NCBI RefSeq assembly: GCF_000226115.1
Contig: NC_016458.1
Coordinates: 2,790,001-2,854,000, forward strand
Length of the DNA: 64,000 nucleotides
Source: Thermothielavioides terrestris NRRL 8126
Taxonomy: Eukaryota; Ascomycota; Sordariomycetes; Sordariales; Chaetomiaceae
Direction: 5' to 3'
Shown in pieces: positions 21,570-32,009 of this stretch. A program made the translations under genes and the position numbers. The notes below the pieces were generated by a model that had not been told where the DNA came from, ran no database searches, and saw only the letters and a list, made by a program, of their open reading frames with translations. The stretch's first letter is position 1, and each line of letters begins with the position of its first letter.

Positions 21570-23300
21570 TATATATCCTCGTATATCTAGAGGGCCAATG
21601 TTAAAAACTAGGTGGTTTTCTATATAGGATTTCTACAATAAGCTCTTAACGAGGTTGCTCCTTCTTTACCCCCTTTGTAGTAGTACGAGTTTAGCTTGCC
21701 TAAGGCGCTATAGTACAACTAGGGGTTTCCTCTTTAAGGACCTCCTCCTCTACTATAGTTGCAACGTCCTTAGCGACTATTTACACGATTTCCTTCCTTA
21801 GTAGGCTATCGCTATAAGCGTAATAAGGATTACTAAGGTGGTATCGTCGACTAGTTAAGGCGCTATATAGTTCGCTACTATAAGGAAGCTCGACCAGTTG
21901 ACTACTGTTGGAAGTCTTGGCTAATTAATAGGGGTAATAACCTATAGTCTAGTCGCTAGTATTCTAGTTGTCTTTAGTAGCACTAGACCTCTCTTCGCTA
22001 TCCTTATAGAGCTTTAAGCGACCGTCGAAGCGGTAGCGTTCTCCTTAGAAGTGTCTAGTATATATCTCCCTATTGTAGAGTACTAAAGTAGCTAAGTCTT
22101 AGCTAGCGCTAGGGCTAGGATTAGCTCCCTCGTTGTTCTATACTTCGTTATAGCGACTATTAAAGTAATAGCCTCTATCGAAGTAACTATCGTCGTAGCA
22201 ACTATTGTAATTATGCTTGTCGTTGTTGTACCCCTCTAAGTAGAGGAATAGGTTTATATCGTCCACTTTTAGCTAGATGTTATCTAGTTTAAAAAACTTC
22301 TTTATACGATTTAGAGGATATAGCGTCTAGATAGGTATACCGTCCAAAGTCTCTAGGAAGTAAGTGTTCTAGTCTTTAATTATCTAAATATAGAACGGGC
22401 TAAACTAGTGGTACTCTAGCTTCTAGACTAAGCTTATATTTAGCTATTAAACGTTATTATAGATAAGGATAAGGTCGTCGATAGATATTACTATATTTTC
22501 TAGGCGAAATTTACGTTTATAGGCTTTATTATAACGTTTAGCTAGCTTTTTATAAGTTGTAGCAACCTATTTGGCAGTAATCTCGTAATTATACTCAATT
22601 TCCTAGAGGATATAAGTATAAAGGGCAATGAGCTTCGTATAAAGTCTTATAAGATCCTCTCCCTCTATCTAGGTATAGATAGAGTCTTAGGCAAGAATTT
22701 GCTAGATAGGAATATTAAACTTGACTAGACTAATAGACTTATAGTTATAGGTAAGAAAGAAGGGAGATATTCTATAAGAGCCTTTAACGATTATACGATC
22801 TATATATAAGATATACGGAAGGAGCTCCCTCTACCTCTTTCCTATACTATTAGTTATCTTTATAAGTAAAATAGTAATTGGGATATAGCTAGCCTCATTT
22901 ACTCTATTTATATACAAATTATATAGTAAGATAATAACTCTTCTAATCTATAGTTTATAGAGGATCTCCTTAACTTCGCCCTTGAACTTAGAGCCTTTAT
23001 CGACGACTACGACAATAGGGTAGCTCTAGCGATAAAAGATACACTATATAATAAAGGACTTAATAGCCTTAGAGGACTTATTTAGTAGGATCTTAGCTTC
23101 GATATATCCTATAAGATCGTCGTATACCTCGACAAGGAAATACTTCTTCTCCCTATAGCTAGATAGTATATATTAGATATCGAAGTACTATTTAGTAAAA
23201 GGGAAAGGCGGAGGCGTAGTCTAGTTTACTACTTCCTCGAACCTCTAGGCATTGTACACCTAATATAGCGTATAAGCCCAAATCTACTCTGCTACATCTT
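21570..23300 (-). pseudogene. 13.1-kb element: integrase and C-terminal tail
   Basis: The minus strand near 23240-22950 reads EVYDDLIGYIEAK (first catalytic Asp region) and, about 60 residues on, PIVVVVDKGSKFKGEV (22977-23013), the second Asp in the usual V.D.GS.F context. The tail from about 22.3 to 21.6 kb is Asn/Tyr/Ser-rich and includes a RYRFDGRFKLYKD stretch; no chromodomain was found. Stops fall at RIP-type codons. Confidence 0.75.
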
Positions 23301-24559
23301 TATATATACTACGCTAATAGTAGTGGTTCGTCACTTATCGGTATATCGCCTCTTTTCTATAATAGCCAACTTCGCTATAGTATCGGTCGAAGATTAAACG
23401 CCTCTCTTTAGAGGTATCAACAATATACCTATAACACTATAAATAGTTTATACTTTAGAGGAAAAGGTGACGATCCTCAACAAAGTACTTTACCGCTTCC
23501 CTTTTGAGCTAATATCGCTTCTAATATAGCCTATAGCCTAGCGGGGTCTCTATCGTCGATAAGAAGTAAGCAATGTCCTAGGAACACTAGGAGTAACCGT
23601 CCTAAAGGCGGATAGGCTCTAGCTTCCCTTCTAGATACAATGCCTCTTCGTCTATATAGTTGACAAAGATCTAGACGTCGACCTAATCGTCGATGTCCTC
23701 CTCTACTTCCTTCTCTATATAGTTAGAGGGCCTAGGAGGTTTATAGGACAACACGTTGGCTACAACGTTCTTAGGACCTAGGATATACTTGACTTCGAAG
23801 TCAAATAGATAGATCTAGGTGATCTAGCGTATCATTAGAGCACCTAGGACATCACTTATAGTACCATTGAGCTAATAGACTAGAACTAGAGTATCGGTCT
23901 CTATAATGAAATATATACTAAAGAGGTAGCGACGAAAACGCTTTAGGAGGAAGAGTAGCCCCTTTAACTCCCTCTTCGTAGCATTGTACCGCTTCTCTGC
24001 CTTTAACTAGATACCGCTCTCGAACCGGTATAGGTGTCTTTTACTATTGGGGCCAACCTACTTGAATACCCTACTTTATCTAAGGATACTAGCGTTATAG
24101 ACTAAAAAGATTATACTAAACCAAGGATTACTATAGACAAGTGTCGCTAAAACTAGAGCGGTAATGATTTTCTCTTTTAATTCGTCTATCGTCTTCTATT
24201 TAGAGGGCCCCTAGGTCTATTTAGCATCTTTCTTTATTAGAGCGTATAGAGGAATTGCGATAATCGTAAAACCCTTGATCTAAATCTAGTAGTATCCAAC
24301 TATTCTAACGAAGATATATACCTCCTTAACGTTAGAATAGGTCTTCTACTCCTTTATCTTAATTACTTTCGCTTCTTTAAGAAAGTGCCCCTCTAGTATA
24401 TAGAGATAACTAAGTAGGACTACTTTTAGTTACATCTACTTCGATTTCTTAGTAGCGATAGTCGTACCTACTAGCTCTATATTTAGCAATACTACGTCGA
24501 TATTCTTAAGATACTTAACAATAAATTCTCGATATCCCCTTCTATCTAGACGACTAGTA

Positions 24560-25040
24560 TAATTAGATTAGGGACCTTTTATAGCGATATCGTCTAGATA
24601 GATGTAATAGACATTAGGGATAAGGTCATTGAAGATCGTTATTATAGCTCGTTAGAACTAGACAACGGAATTTATATCTCCTATCGGCAATGTATATATA
24701 TAGAAGAGCCTAATTGACATTGTAAAAGTCGTTAAATCCTAGCTACGTTTATAGAGGTTGACCTAGTTGTATCTAGAGAAGAGATCTAGGAGAGACATTA
24801 GTCTATAGCCCCTAAAGTCTTTACTAAATTCCTTTATAGTAGGCGGAACGAAAGTATCGTAGATCGTTATAGTATTAGCCTTTTAAGTATCATTAATAAG
24901 CTATAAACTACTGTCCTTTTTTAGAACTAGGAACTAGTTATTATAATAGCTTATATAGCTATATTCAATAATTCCTTATATCTACCTCTCTCTAAGTAGA
25001 TCAACGACCTTTTATATTAATGGTTTTAGGATTAGGATCG
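24560..25040 (-). pseudogene. 13.1-kb element: reverse transcriptase core
   Basis: In minus-strand order the reading shows VVDLLRER, FLVLKKDSSL followed by LINDT (the palm strand with the 'WFLV.KKDG..RLINDAQ' look), then LMSLLDLFSRYNQV with the first catalytic Asp, then TLPIGDINSVVQF, and finally YYIYLDDIAIKGP, the YxDD box at 24589-24600. All landmarks are in order within about 160 codons. This form of RT (LDDI.IKGP) is typical of fungal Ty3/gypsy elements. RNase H presumably follows at 23.8-24.4 kb. Confidence 0.88.
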
Positions 25041-25999
25041 ACTTACTCTACTAGGCCTTATATAGAATAATCCTAATATACTAGGGTAGAACAACGTCTT
25101 TATAGATATACCTATACTTAGTAAAATCCTATATAAGTATAGCCTCTTAGTTCTATAAAATCTTAGTGAATATCTCTCTCTTCGGCTTAGTAAGAAAATC
25201 GTCTATAGTAACGAGTATTTCTTGAAGGCGCTTCTCGGTAAGTCTCGAGCCTAGCTTAAGATCCGAGAAACGAAGGACTACAAGGTCTTCCTAGTCCTTC
25301 TCGAACTATATCTTAGCTTCGGCCTTTGTAAGCCACTTTTCTTACTATAATAGGTCTCCCTCTAGCGTAGAGCTATCCGACGATACTAAGTCGATAGGCT
25401 AAACCTTATTTATAATATTCTTCTAGAGTATAAACGTCCTTAGGGCCTCTTTAAACTCGTAGTAGAACGTTTACCTTAGCCTTCTATTGGAAAAGGGGTT
25501 TCTAATTAGGGTCCCCCTCTTCCCTTTTAAATAGGGCAACAATTTAATCTTACCCTTCTTCTTCTATCTAGACGGAGAAGACAACAAATAAGAATATACA
25601 ATATAAAAAAGAGTGCTAAGGAGTAGTATATAGGACTTCTATAAAACGAAATGAAAAACCGCTTTACCTATACAATTGTCGAAGAAACTAAGGGTAGTCT
25701 TGCTCTCCTCTATCTCTATCTAGTTAGGGATTCTTTTAGGACTCTTCGTCAATCTTTAAAATTACTTCTAAGTAGATAGTTATATTAGAGATAATAGGCG
25801 ATTCTATTGAACAATCTTCTTAAAGACGATATACGCCTAGATCATCTTCCTCTCTATAATTAGATTAGTAGTGATTAGATTGCTATCGTAGTAATCGAAG
25901 GTTAAAGCAGTATCTTTAACGAATAATATACTAAGGATTACTTCGTAGCTACTAACAATGTCCTTAGTTATAAAGAAGTAAAGGTTAATGTCGACTCTT

Positions 26000-28668
26000 C
26001 TTAGGTATAGAGTGACCTAAGTCTCCCTAATGAATAGTACTAAGCTATAAAGACCCTTCGAGATAACCTTAGTAGGCTAGTATAGCATTATATACTTCTC
26101 GACAACATTTATCGAGATATAGTTGTACTCTGAACTAGAGTCGATTAGGGCAAGGTACTTATTATAATAGCCCTTCTCGAACTAGATATATAGAGTGGGA
26201 AGAGACTATACTCTTATCATTGTACTAAGTTCTATATACTATAAGACTAAAAGCGTTGAGATAGACTTTTAGAACAGAGTATAAATATAATCGTCAACGT
26301 CTCTAGGTAGACTTTTATAAATCTAACGCTCTTAGAGGCTTCCTATATAGATGCCCTATACACTATCTTTAGTAACTCTGAAGATTATTAGAACCGTCTT
26401 AGTCTAACTAGAGGAAGAGTCGTTAAATATATTTATATTAGTATATAGAGCCTATATATAGACCCCTATATCTTTTAATATAGTAGTCGGTCTATTAGGC
26501 TTAGGAAAACTAGACCCTTTATAGTCAATGACTTCGACGTCGATGGAAATACCTTATAGGTATATAATTAGAGCGTCCTTATACTTAGGCGAGATATAGA
26601 CTAAGTTATTAAAGGTTAGACTAGTTTTCGCCTTTATTGTAGTATAGATTATATCCTTTATATATAAAGGCAACGTAGTAACCTTCAATATAGGCGGCTT
26701 AGACTATAGCTCCTTTTTCTTTATATAATTTGTTGTAGCTAGGTTTTTAAGGATAGTTATACGAAGAAGCTCCGCTAAAGGTATAGAAGTGCCACCTATC
26801 TAGAAGTCATCTTCCCTTTCGTCCTTAGTAAACCGACGCTTAGTAGACGATATACTTTGAAGTATAGTCTCCGCTTCCTTGTCTACTTCCTCCTTAGCTT
26901 CCCTCTTAGTCTGATTAAAGAGAGGAAGAGGTAGTTAGTGGAATTCGTTAGCCTTTAGCGTAGGCTATAGGACAACCTTCTAAGTTAAGATACGACCTCC
27001 CTTTAATAGAACTGTATAAAACGACAACTAATTAGACGCTATATAATAAAAGGCGGAGATAAGCTTAGGCTCCCCTTTGTATATAAGACGATTGATCGTC
27101 GTCTAGACGGTCGTAGGCTCCTAATATAGTTTAGACTACTAGAGGTAGTGCTTATTCAATACTAAGGATATATCTAGCTTGAATAAACGACTATTTAGGC
27201 GTTTATACTCGCGATAGTACACCTAGTATATAGGGTAGCTATTATACTATGGGCAATAGGCTATATATATAAGGATAAGCTAGCCAATCTTGCTAACCTC
27301 TTATATACTATTAACATCTGCCTTTACAAAGGTGATCGTCTCGGCTAGCGTATAGCCCTTCTTACTCCTATCGCTAAAGCAGTAGTCTATATCTTTACGA
27401 TATATTAGACCTATAGCTATAGCTTTTGTAGCTTCTATATACTTAAGGACTATATAGTTAGAGTTACTACAATAGTAGTAATAGCTAGAGCTTATAGGTC
27501 TACTATAGCTAGGAGGACGACTATCAATATATAGGCTAGTAACGAAGCTAACGCGTCTCTCCTATAAGCGGCTCCACTATTGGAAATATATTTAGAGAAC
27601 CTCGATCTCGTTAAGAGTAGGATCGATTCTATATAAACGGAGGGCCTCGATCTTCTATTCGAACTGCTCAACGATCTTTTGTTTCTAGATATATAGACAC
27701 TAGAGCTAATTAGCTAGATCGTCGATATTATTGGGCGTAGATACAAGAGCTTTCTTTGGCTCCTCCTCTTCTTACTTTTATAGCTTAGGGGTCGTCTTAA
27801 CAGTAGGCGTAGCCAAAGGCGAATAGTACTTTTATAAATCGATCTTACGTTTATAGGTCTTAAGAAAGAGGTCTTTTATATTAAGACCCTTCTAAAGGGT
27901 ATCCTAAACGAACTTAAGGAAGTCTACCCACTTTGTAGTATAGATAGAGTCCTTATCGTCCTTCTTTAAGGTACATTAATAGTCTTTAAGAGCTACCTAG
28001 ATCTATTAATCAAGTGTATACTATATAGTTAGAATAATTATATACTATAGCTCTTTATGAACTTTGGTAAAGGCAATAGCGTATATATAGTCGATTAATT
28101 CGAAGTAGTTATAGATAACTTTGTCGACTAGCTAATATCTCCCTTCGATTAGATTATAAAAGTAACCTTTGTCTCTATACTATTTAGGATTGTCGCCCTT
28201 CTAGCGCTTTAGGAACTTAGCCTTAAAAGCTGCCTAAGTCTTTTAATCCTTTTTCTTCTAATAACAGATAATAGGCTAGATTATAGTATTGTACTAAAGT
28301 TCAAATAGGTATATATAAGTCTTATTATTAGTGACCTAATAAGCCTTATATATCTCTTCGAAAGTCTTGATCTAACGTATAGCATTTTGACTAGAGAAGT
28401 AGCTCTAAAGGCTAGCTTTCGCTAAGGTCGGAAAGGTTACGCTAAACATAGTAGTAAAAACGTACTTAGTTATCTTCTTTAGAGCTTTAGCTTCGGAGAG
28501 ACTAGAAGGTATTACTGTAGGTACCTCTATATAGATAGGTAGAGTAGAGGTATCTAGCGAAGATAGAAGGGGTATCTATACTACTTTAGCTAGATCTTCT
28601 TCGCTTAGTATACCTTAGAAAGGCTATAAAATAGATATATCCTTAGACTCTCTCTTAGAGGTTAGCAT
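26000..28668 (-). pseudogene. 13.1-kb element: gag and aspartic protease
   Basis: A plausible gag start is the ATG at 28668 (MLTSKRESKD). The zinc knuckle lies near 27439-27482; it reads Y-YY-C-SNSN-Y-IVLK-Y, which has exact CX2CX4HX4C spacing with two Cys and the His changed to Tyr, all by single G-to-A or C-to-T changes. Protease follows near 26116-26151, reading ALIDSSSEYNYI, the D-S-G motif with Gly changed to Ser. The order gag, knuckle, protease then leads into RT. Confidence 0.75.
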
Positions 28669-29599
28669 TAAGATTAATAGTATTATAGAAGATAATAGAA
28701 TTCCTAGAGCTTCTATAGACAGTATATATATATATCGCTAAAGTCTAGTTATTAGACGCTTAGCTATCGTCTTTAAGAAAGGCAACGACTATATCGATAG
28801 ACTGTAAAAAGACTAATATATACACTTTTATAGGAATATCGACTCCTTTGACGTCTATCTAAAGGAAGAAAACCTCTTAAGAAGCTAGGTTCCTTCGGAA
28901 TATATAGTTTAAATACCCCAAAGGATAACTATAGGTTCTTTGTAGATTATCTAGATACCCTTGACAACCAATATACTAGACCTAACTAGTATAATAGCGA
29001 TAAGAGTATAGCTCTTAAGAAGAAAAGCAAAAGTCTATACTAAGACCTTGTATCTAATATAAAACAATACTAGATATATTGTTAGAAGGAGCTAAGTGTC
29101 GTAAAGGTGTAGTCCTAAGCTTGGAAGCTTGTAAATAGCTACTACGTTTGACCGCTTTCGTAATTGGTTTAGCTAGACTAAGGAAGAAAATGATAATCAA
29201 TAAAAATTCTACCTCTATCTCTACTTAGGAGGATAGAACTGTCGTCTTTCGATTAGGTTAGCGTTTTACAACTACTACGTCGATAATAACGAAGCTTTAA
29301 TAGGTCTTCGAAGTATTAGGGATAATAGGATATCTTTTCGATGCTCTACGCCATCTAGGCAAAGGAAGGTCTCCTAGGACAAGGTCTCAATAGACCCCTA
29401 GGATATATACGCCTCAATAGGTTTCTACGCTTCCTAGAGATGCTAGTATCGATATACTAGAGCCTTAATAGGTCGGCTATATTGTCGTTGTATAGCTATT
29501 AACATAGTATCGTATAGTTCTATAATCTTAGAAGACTTCATAGTCTATACTATCCTATTTAGATATAGAGCTAAGCTCCTCCCTAATTAAGCCCCTATT

Positions 29600-30097
29600 T
29601 AAAATAGTATAAAACCTCTATACCAACCTACCCTACTATACCTAGGGTTAGGTGTACAAGATAGCTCCTAAAGGAATATAGTGTACCTCTAGACGAATGA
29701 AGATAGTATATATCGAGTAGTAGGAAGAATATCTCCTAAGAGGAAGACATATAGCTTAGGTACGTCTAGTAGGATATAGTAGAAAGACAAAAGACAATAA
29801 GAATATAGTCAGAGCTCAATAGTTCGAATACCTACCGTCTAGACAGAGGTAGAACAACGAAAGGAGAGGCTCAACAGCCTTCCTAGAAGAAGGAGGACCA
29901 CCAACGTAGTGTTAACGAACGTGTATTGACAACTGCTTGATATCTTACTTAATAATAAAGAAGATGGGCTCAGCCCACTTAAATATATATGATCAGAGGG
30001 CTAGACCCCCTGACAACGAATACAACGCTCTAAGACAAATAGAAAAGTAGAAAAACTAGGTCCCTCCTATATCTAGGTAGTCTATTACCCTAATCCA
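29600..30097 (-). repeat. 5' LTR (right) of the 13.1-kb element
   Basis: 498 bp, starting TAAAATAGTAT (TG changed to TA) and ending CCTAATCCA. The half near 30.0 kb is the less mutated one (for example GATGGGCTCAGCCCAC), the mirror image of the left LTR. Confidence 0.95.
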
Positions 30098-30101
30098 CTA
30101 T
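30098..30101. repeat. target-site duplication of the 13.1-kb element (CTAT), right copy
   Basis: Matches 16963-16966. Beyond it the outer chromovirus resumes (TAACGTAGATCTAGG). Confidence 0.8.
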
Positions 30102-31100
30102 TAACGTAGATCTAGGCCGATATACGATATAACCGGTATAGTCGTAGCTAGCTACGCTAGAGGCGTTTATAGGAGATAGTCGACTAGCGAGCCCTAGGTC
30201 GGCTAGGCCTACCTATAGTAGTCCTCCGTCACTACGCACTATCTCGGTATACGCTATAGGCTATTCAACGTCAAATTATCGAGGCCTAGAATAGTAGGCT
30301 AAGGTTGACGCTATAGTAGCGAAATTCCTACTTGTAGGCGATCGATAGCCATTTATTAGGCCTACTACGATGCCTAGGAGCAGGTCTTTGTAGAGCGAGC
30401 TATAGATTGTCCTTCTAGATATATAATATAGGCTTCTATCCAATGTATATTCTAGTTTAGATCCTTTATATTCGACTAAATTACTTTGGCTACCTACACT
30501 ATTAGCGTATCTATAAGATTAATTTGATTGTATTCTAGGTGGTCAAGGCGTCGATCGATATATATAATCGTCTACTTATTGTAGCTAAAATTGGCTAGTT
30601 TCGAGAGCGATCCTTCGGTACTATAAAGGTCTTCTTCTACATTATCGTCGCCTAGCTACGAATTGTACCTAGTGACGAAGGACGTATCTATATCCTATAG
30701 GTCACGATCGAAGGTTGTAGAGTCTCATATATCGTATAGGCTATAATTCAAATCGGTAGGAAGGATCGGATATTCGGCCTAGGTATATTAGGTGTTATAG
30801 GCTTCCGCCACCCAGTATTCTTGGCCTAGATCGCACTCCTTAACTTGCTCTATCGAGGGTATAGTTAGAGCTATAGATAATTAGGCTATCGTAGGTAAGT
30901 TGTTAGAAAACTCACCTAGTATACTTAGAGCATCTTTCAAAGGGTTTTATAGCCTAGAAGGCTTCTCTAGGCCCTTTGCTACTTTAGGAGATATATTTAC
31001 GTTAGCCAACGTAACCAACTAGCCAACTAAGTATATAGTGCAGTGTAAGCGGATATAGATTAGAAAGGGTAGCCGCTAACTATAAAGCACAGTGACGGCT
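30102..31100 (-). pseudogene. outer chromovirus: N-terminal part of gag
   Basis: This is the 5' part of the outer element, separated from the rest of gag by the 13.1-kb insertion. The minus strand near 31.0-30.75 kb reads as a continuous protein-like stretch (NVNISPKVAKGLEKPS, KDALSILGEFSNN, SIEQVKECDLGQEYW) once RIP stops are ignored. No conserved motif is expected in this part of gag, so the assignment rests on position. Confidence 0.5.
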
Positions 31101-31449
31101 CTAGATACTAGCTATATAGCTAGCTAGGGGACTCCGTGGCGTCAAGGGTGTCGTTGGGCACTTGTAGGGCACAAGGTTTGACGAGCCTCGGATCGGGAGG
31201 GTATAGTAGTGCTAAGATATAGCCTTCTTAACCGTAGGAACATAGGGGCTATAGCGCTCGGTGGAGGAGGTGTAGTAGCCGTCGAGATCCTTGTTAGACC
31301 CGACTGCTTAATGGAGTTGATGGTTATAGTAGACTTCCGTAGCATACAGAGGCCTCCTGCAGGTAAGCTATCGCAATTTGCGGATACTCGAATGGTTCGA
31401 TCGATTGCGATCGATCAAATAGATTGAATAAGATGGTGGTCAGCGCAAT

Positions 31450-31468
31450 GCGAGAGTCGTAGCTACCA
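31450..31468 (-). promoter_or_regulatory. primer-binding site of the outer chromovirus
   Basis: On the minus strand, two bases after the 5' LTR, the sequence reads TGGTAGCTACGACTCTCGC. TGG pairs with the CCA end of a tRNA. The first eight bases fit what I recall of the fungal initiator-Met tRNA 3' end; the rest is a weaker match, so the primer tRNA is uncertain. Bases 31101-31470 are otherwise a non-coding leader with near-host composition. Confidence 0.6.
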
Positions 31469-31470
31469 TT

Positions 31471-31689
31471 TGATACGGTGGCACGCAATATTAGTATACA
31501 GGAAGATTGATGGTAAATGTGATGGTAGATTCAAAGTGGGGAGGCTCCCACCACTGCCAAGATATTCTTAGCAGTGTGTGTAGGACGCATGGGCCATGCA
31601 GGGCAAACCCTGTATAGAGCAACCCTAACCCAGAGCCTAACCCAGATGGGGTCATCATCTATTTACATATACAGGAGCATCCGGTATCA
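31471..31689 (-). repeat. 5' LTR (right) of the outer chromovirus
   Basis: 219 bp, TGATACGG...CCGGTATCA. Less RIP-mutated than the left copy in its outer half. It is followed by the TCAAA target duplication and then by single-copy host sequence. Confidence 0.95.
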
Positions 31690-31694
31690 TCAAA
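31690..31694. repeat. target-site duplication (TCAAA), right copy
   Basis: Identical to 8009-8013. Composition returns to host type within a few bases. Confidence 0.92.
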
Positions 31695-32009
31695 TGTCCT
31701 CAGTTCCATATAATAAACGGCGATTGCTCTGCCTTTCAGATCCTGCAGTCTAACTCTGAAGCTTGCCCCATCAGCCCACATCCTGCCAGTCCTGCCGATA
31801 CCAATTCTCAAAGTAAAATATTCAGGGGGTGCTCGCCAAGAAGTCGAGTGCGATAGAAGAAAAAAGATATGAGTGGAAAACAGAACAATGATGAAAAAGG
31901 AGACGAACAATCTCGATCGCGGGGAGGTCATGAACAGCTTCCAAGCTTGTCGTGCAGCCCTTATCCACGGTTTCCAGCGTCTGGGTATTCAAACCTGAGT
32001 TGGATTTGG

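Larger units (their letters stand above)
16967..30097 (-). mobile_element. nested 13.1-kb Ty3/gypsy element with extra 3' module, RIP-degraded
   Basis: Two gap-free 498-bp LTRs (16967-17464, 29600-30097) flank about 12.1 kb. The minus strand carries gag with a start near 28668 and a CCHC knuckle near 27.45 kb, protease near 26.13 kb, RT (YLDD at 24589-24600) and integrase (about 22.95-23.24 kb), in Ty3/gypsy order. A polypurine tract at 21552-21565 marks what would normally be the end of the element, yet 4.1 kb more follows before the 3' LTR, with a Ulp1-like remnant (minus) and an opposite decayed frame (plus). The element sits in gag of the outer chromovirus, so it is the younger of the two. 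No frame is intact. Confidence 0.9.
8014..31689 (-). mobile_element. outer Ty3/gypsy chromovirus (RIP-degraded), enlarged to 23.7 kb by two nested insertions
   Basis: Direct 219-bp terminal repeats (8014-8232 and 31471-31689) begin TGATRC and end GTATCA and are flanked by a TCAAA duplication. Coding is on the minus strand: gag (about 31.1 kb down to 15.4 kb, interrupted), aspartic protease (14770-15420), RT (FIDD at 13519-13530), integrase (12.3 kb to 9.4 kb, interrupted) and a chromodomain near 8890-9040. RT before integrase gives the Ty3/gypsy order, and the terminal chromodomain marks a chromovirus. Removing the inserts at 9859-11932 and 16967-30097 with their duplications leaves about 8.5 kb, a normal size for this group. 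All coding parts are full of RIP stops, so the element is dead unless helped in trans. Confidence 0.92.

Noticed and set aside
8014..31689. AT-rich block as a centromere or mitochondrial insertion
   Set aside because: LTRs, target duplications and retroelement domains account for the sequence; the TA richness is explained by RIP.
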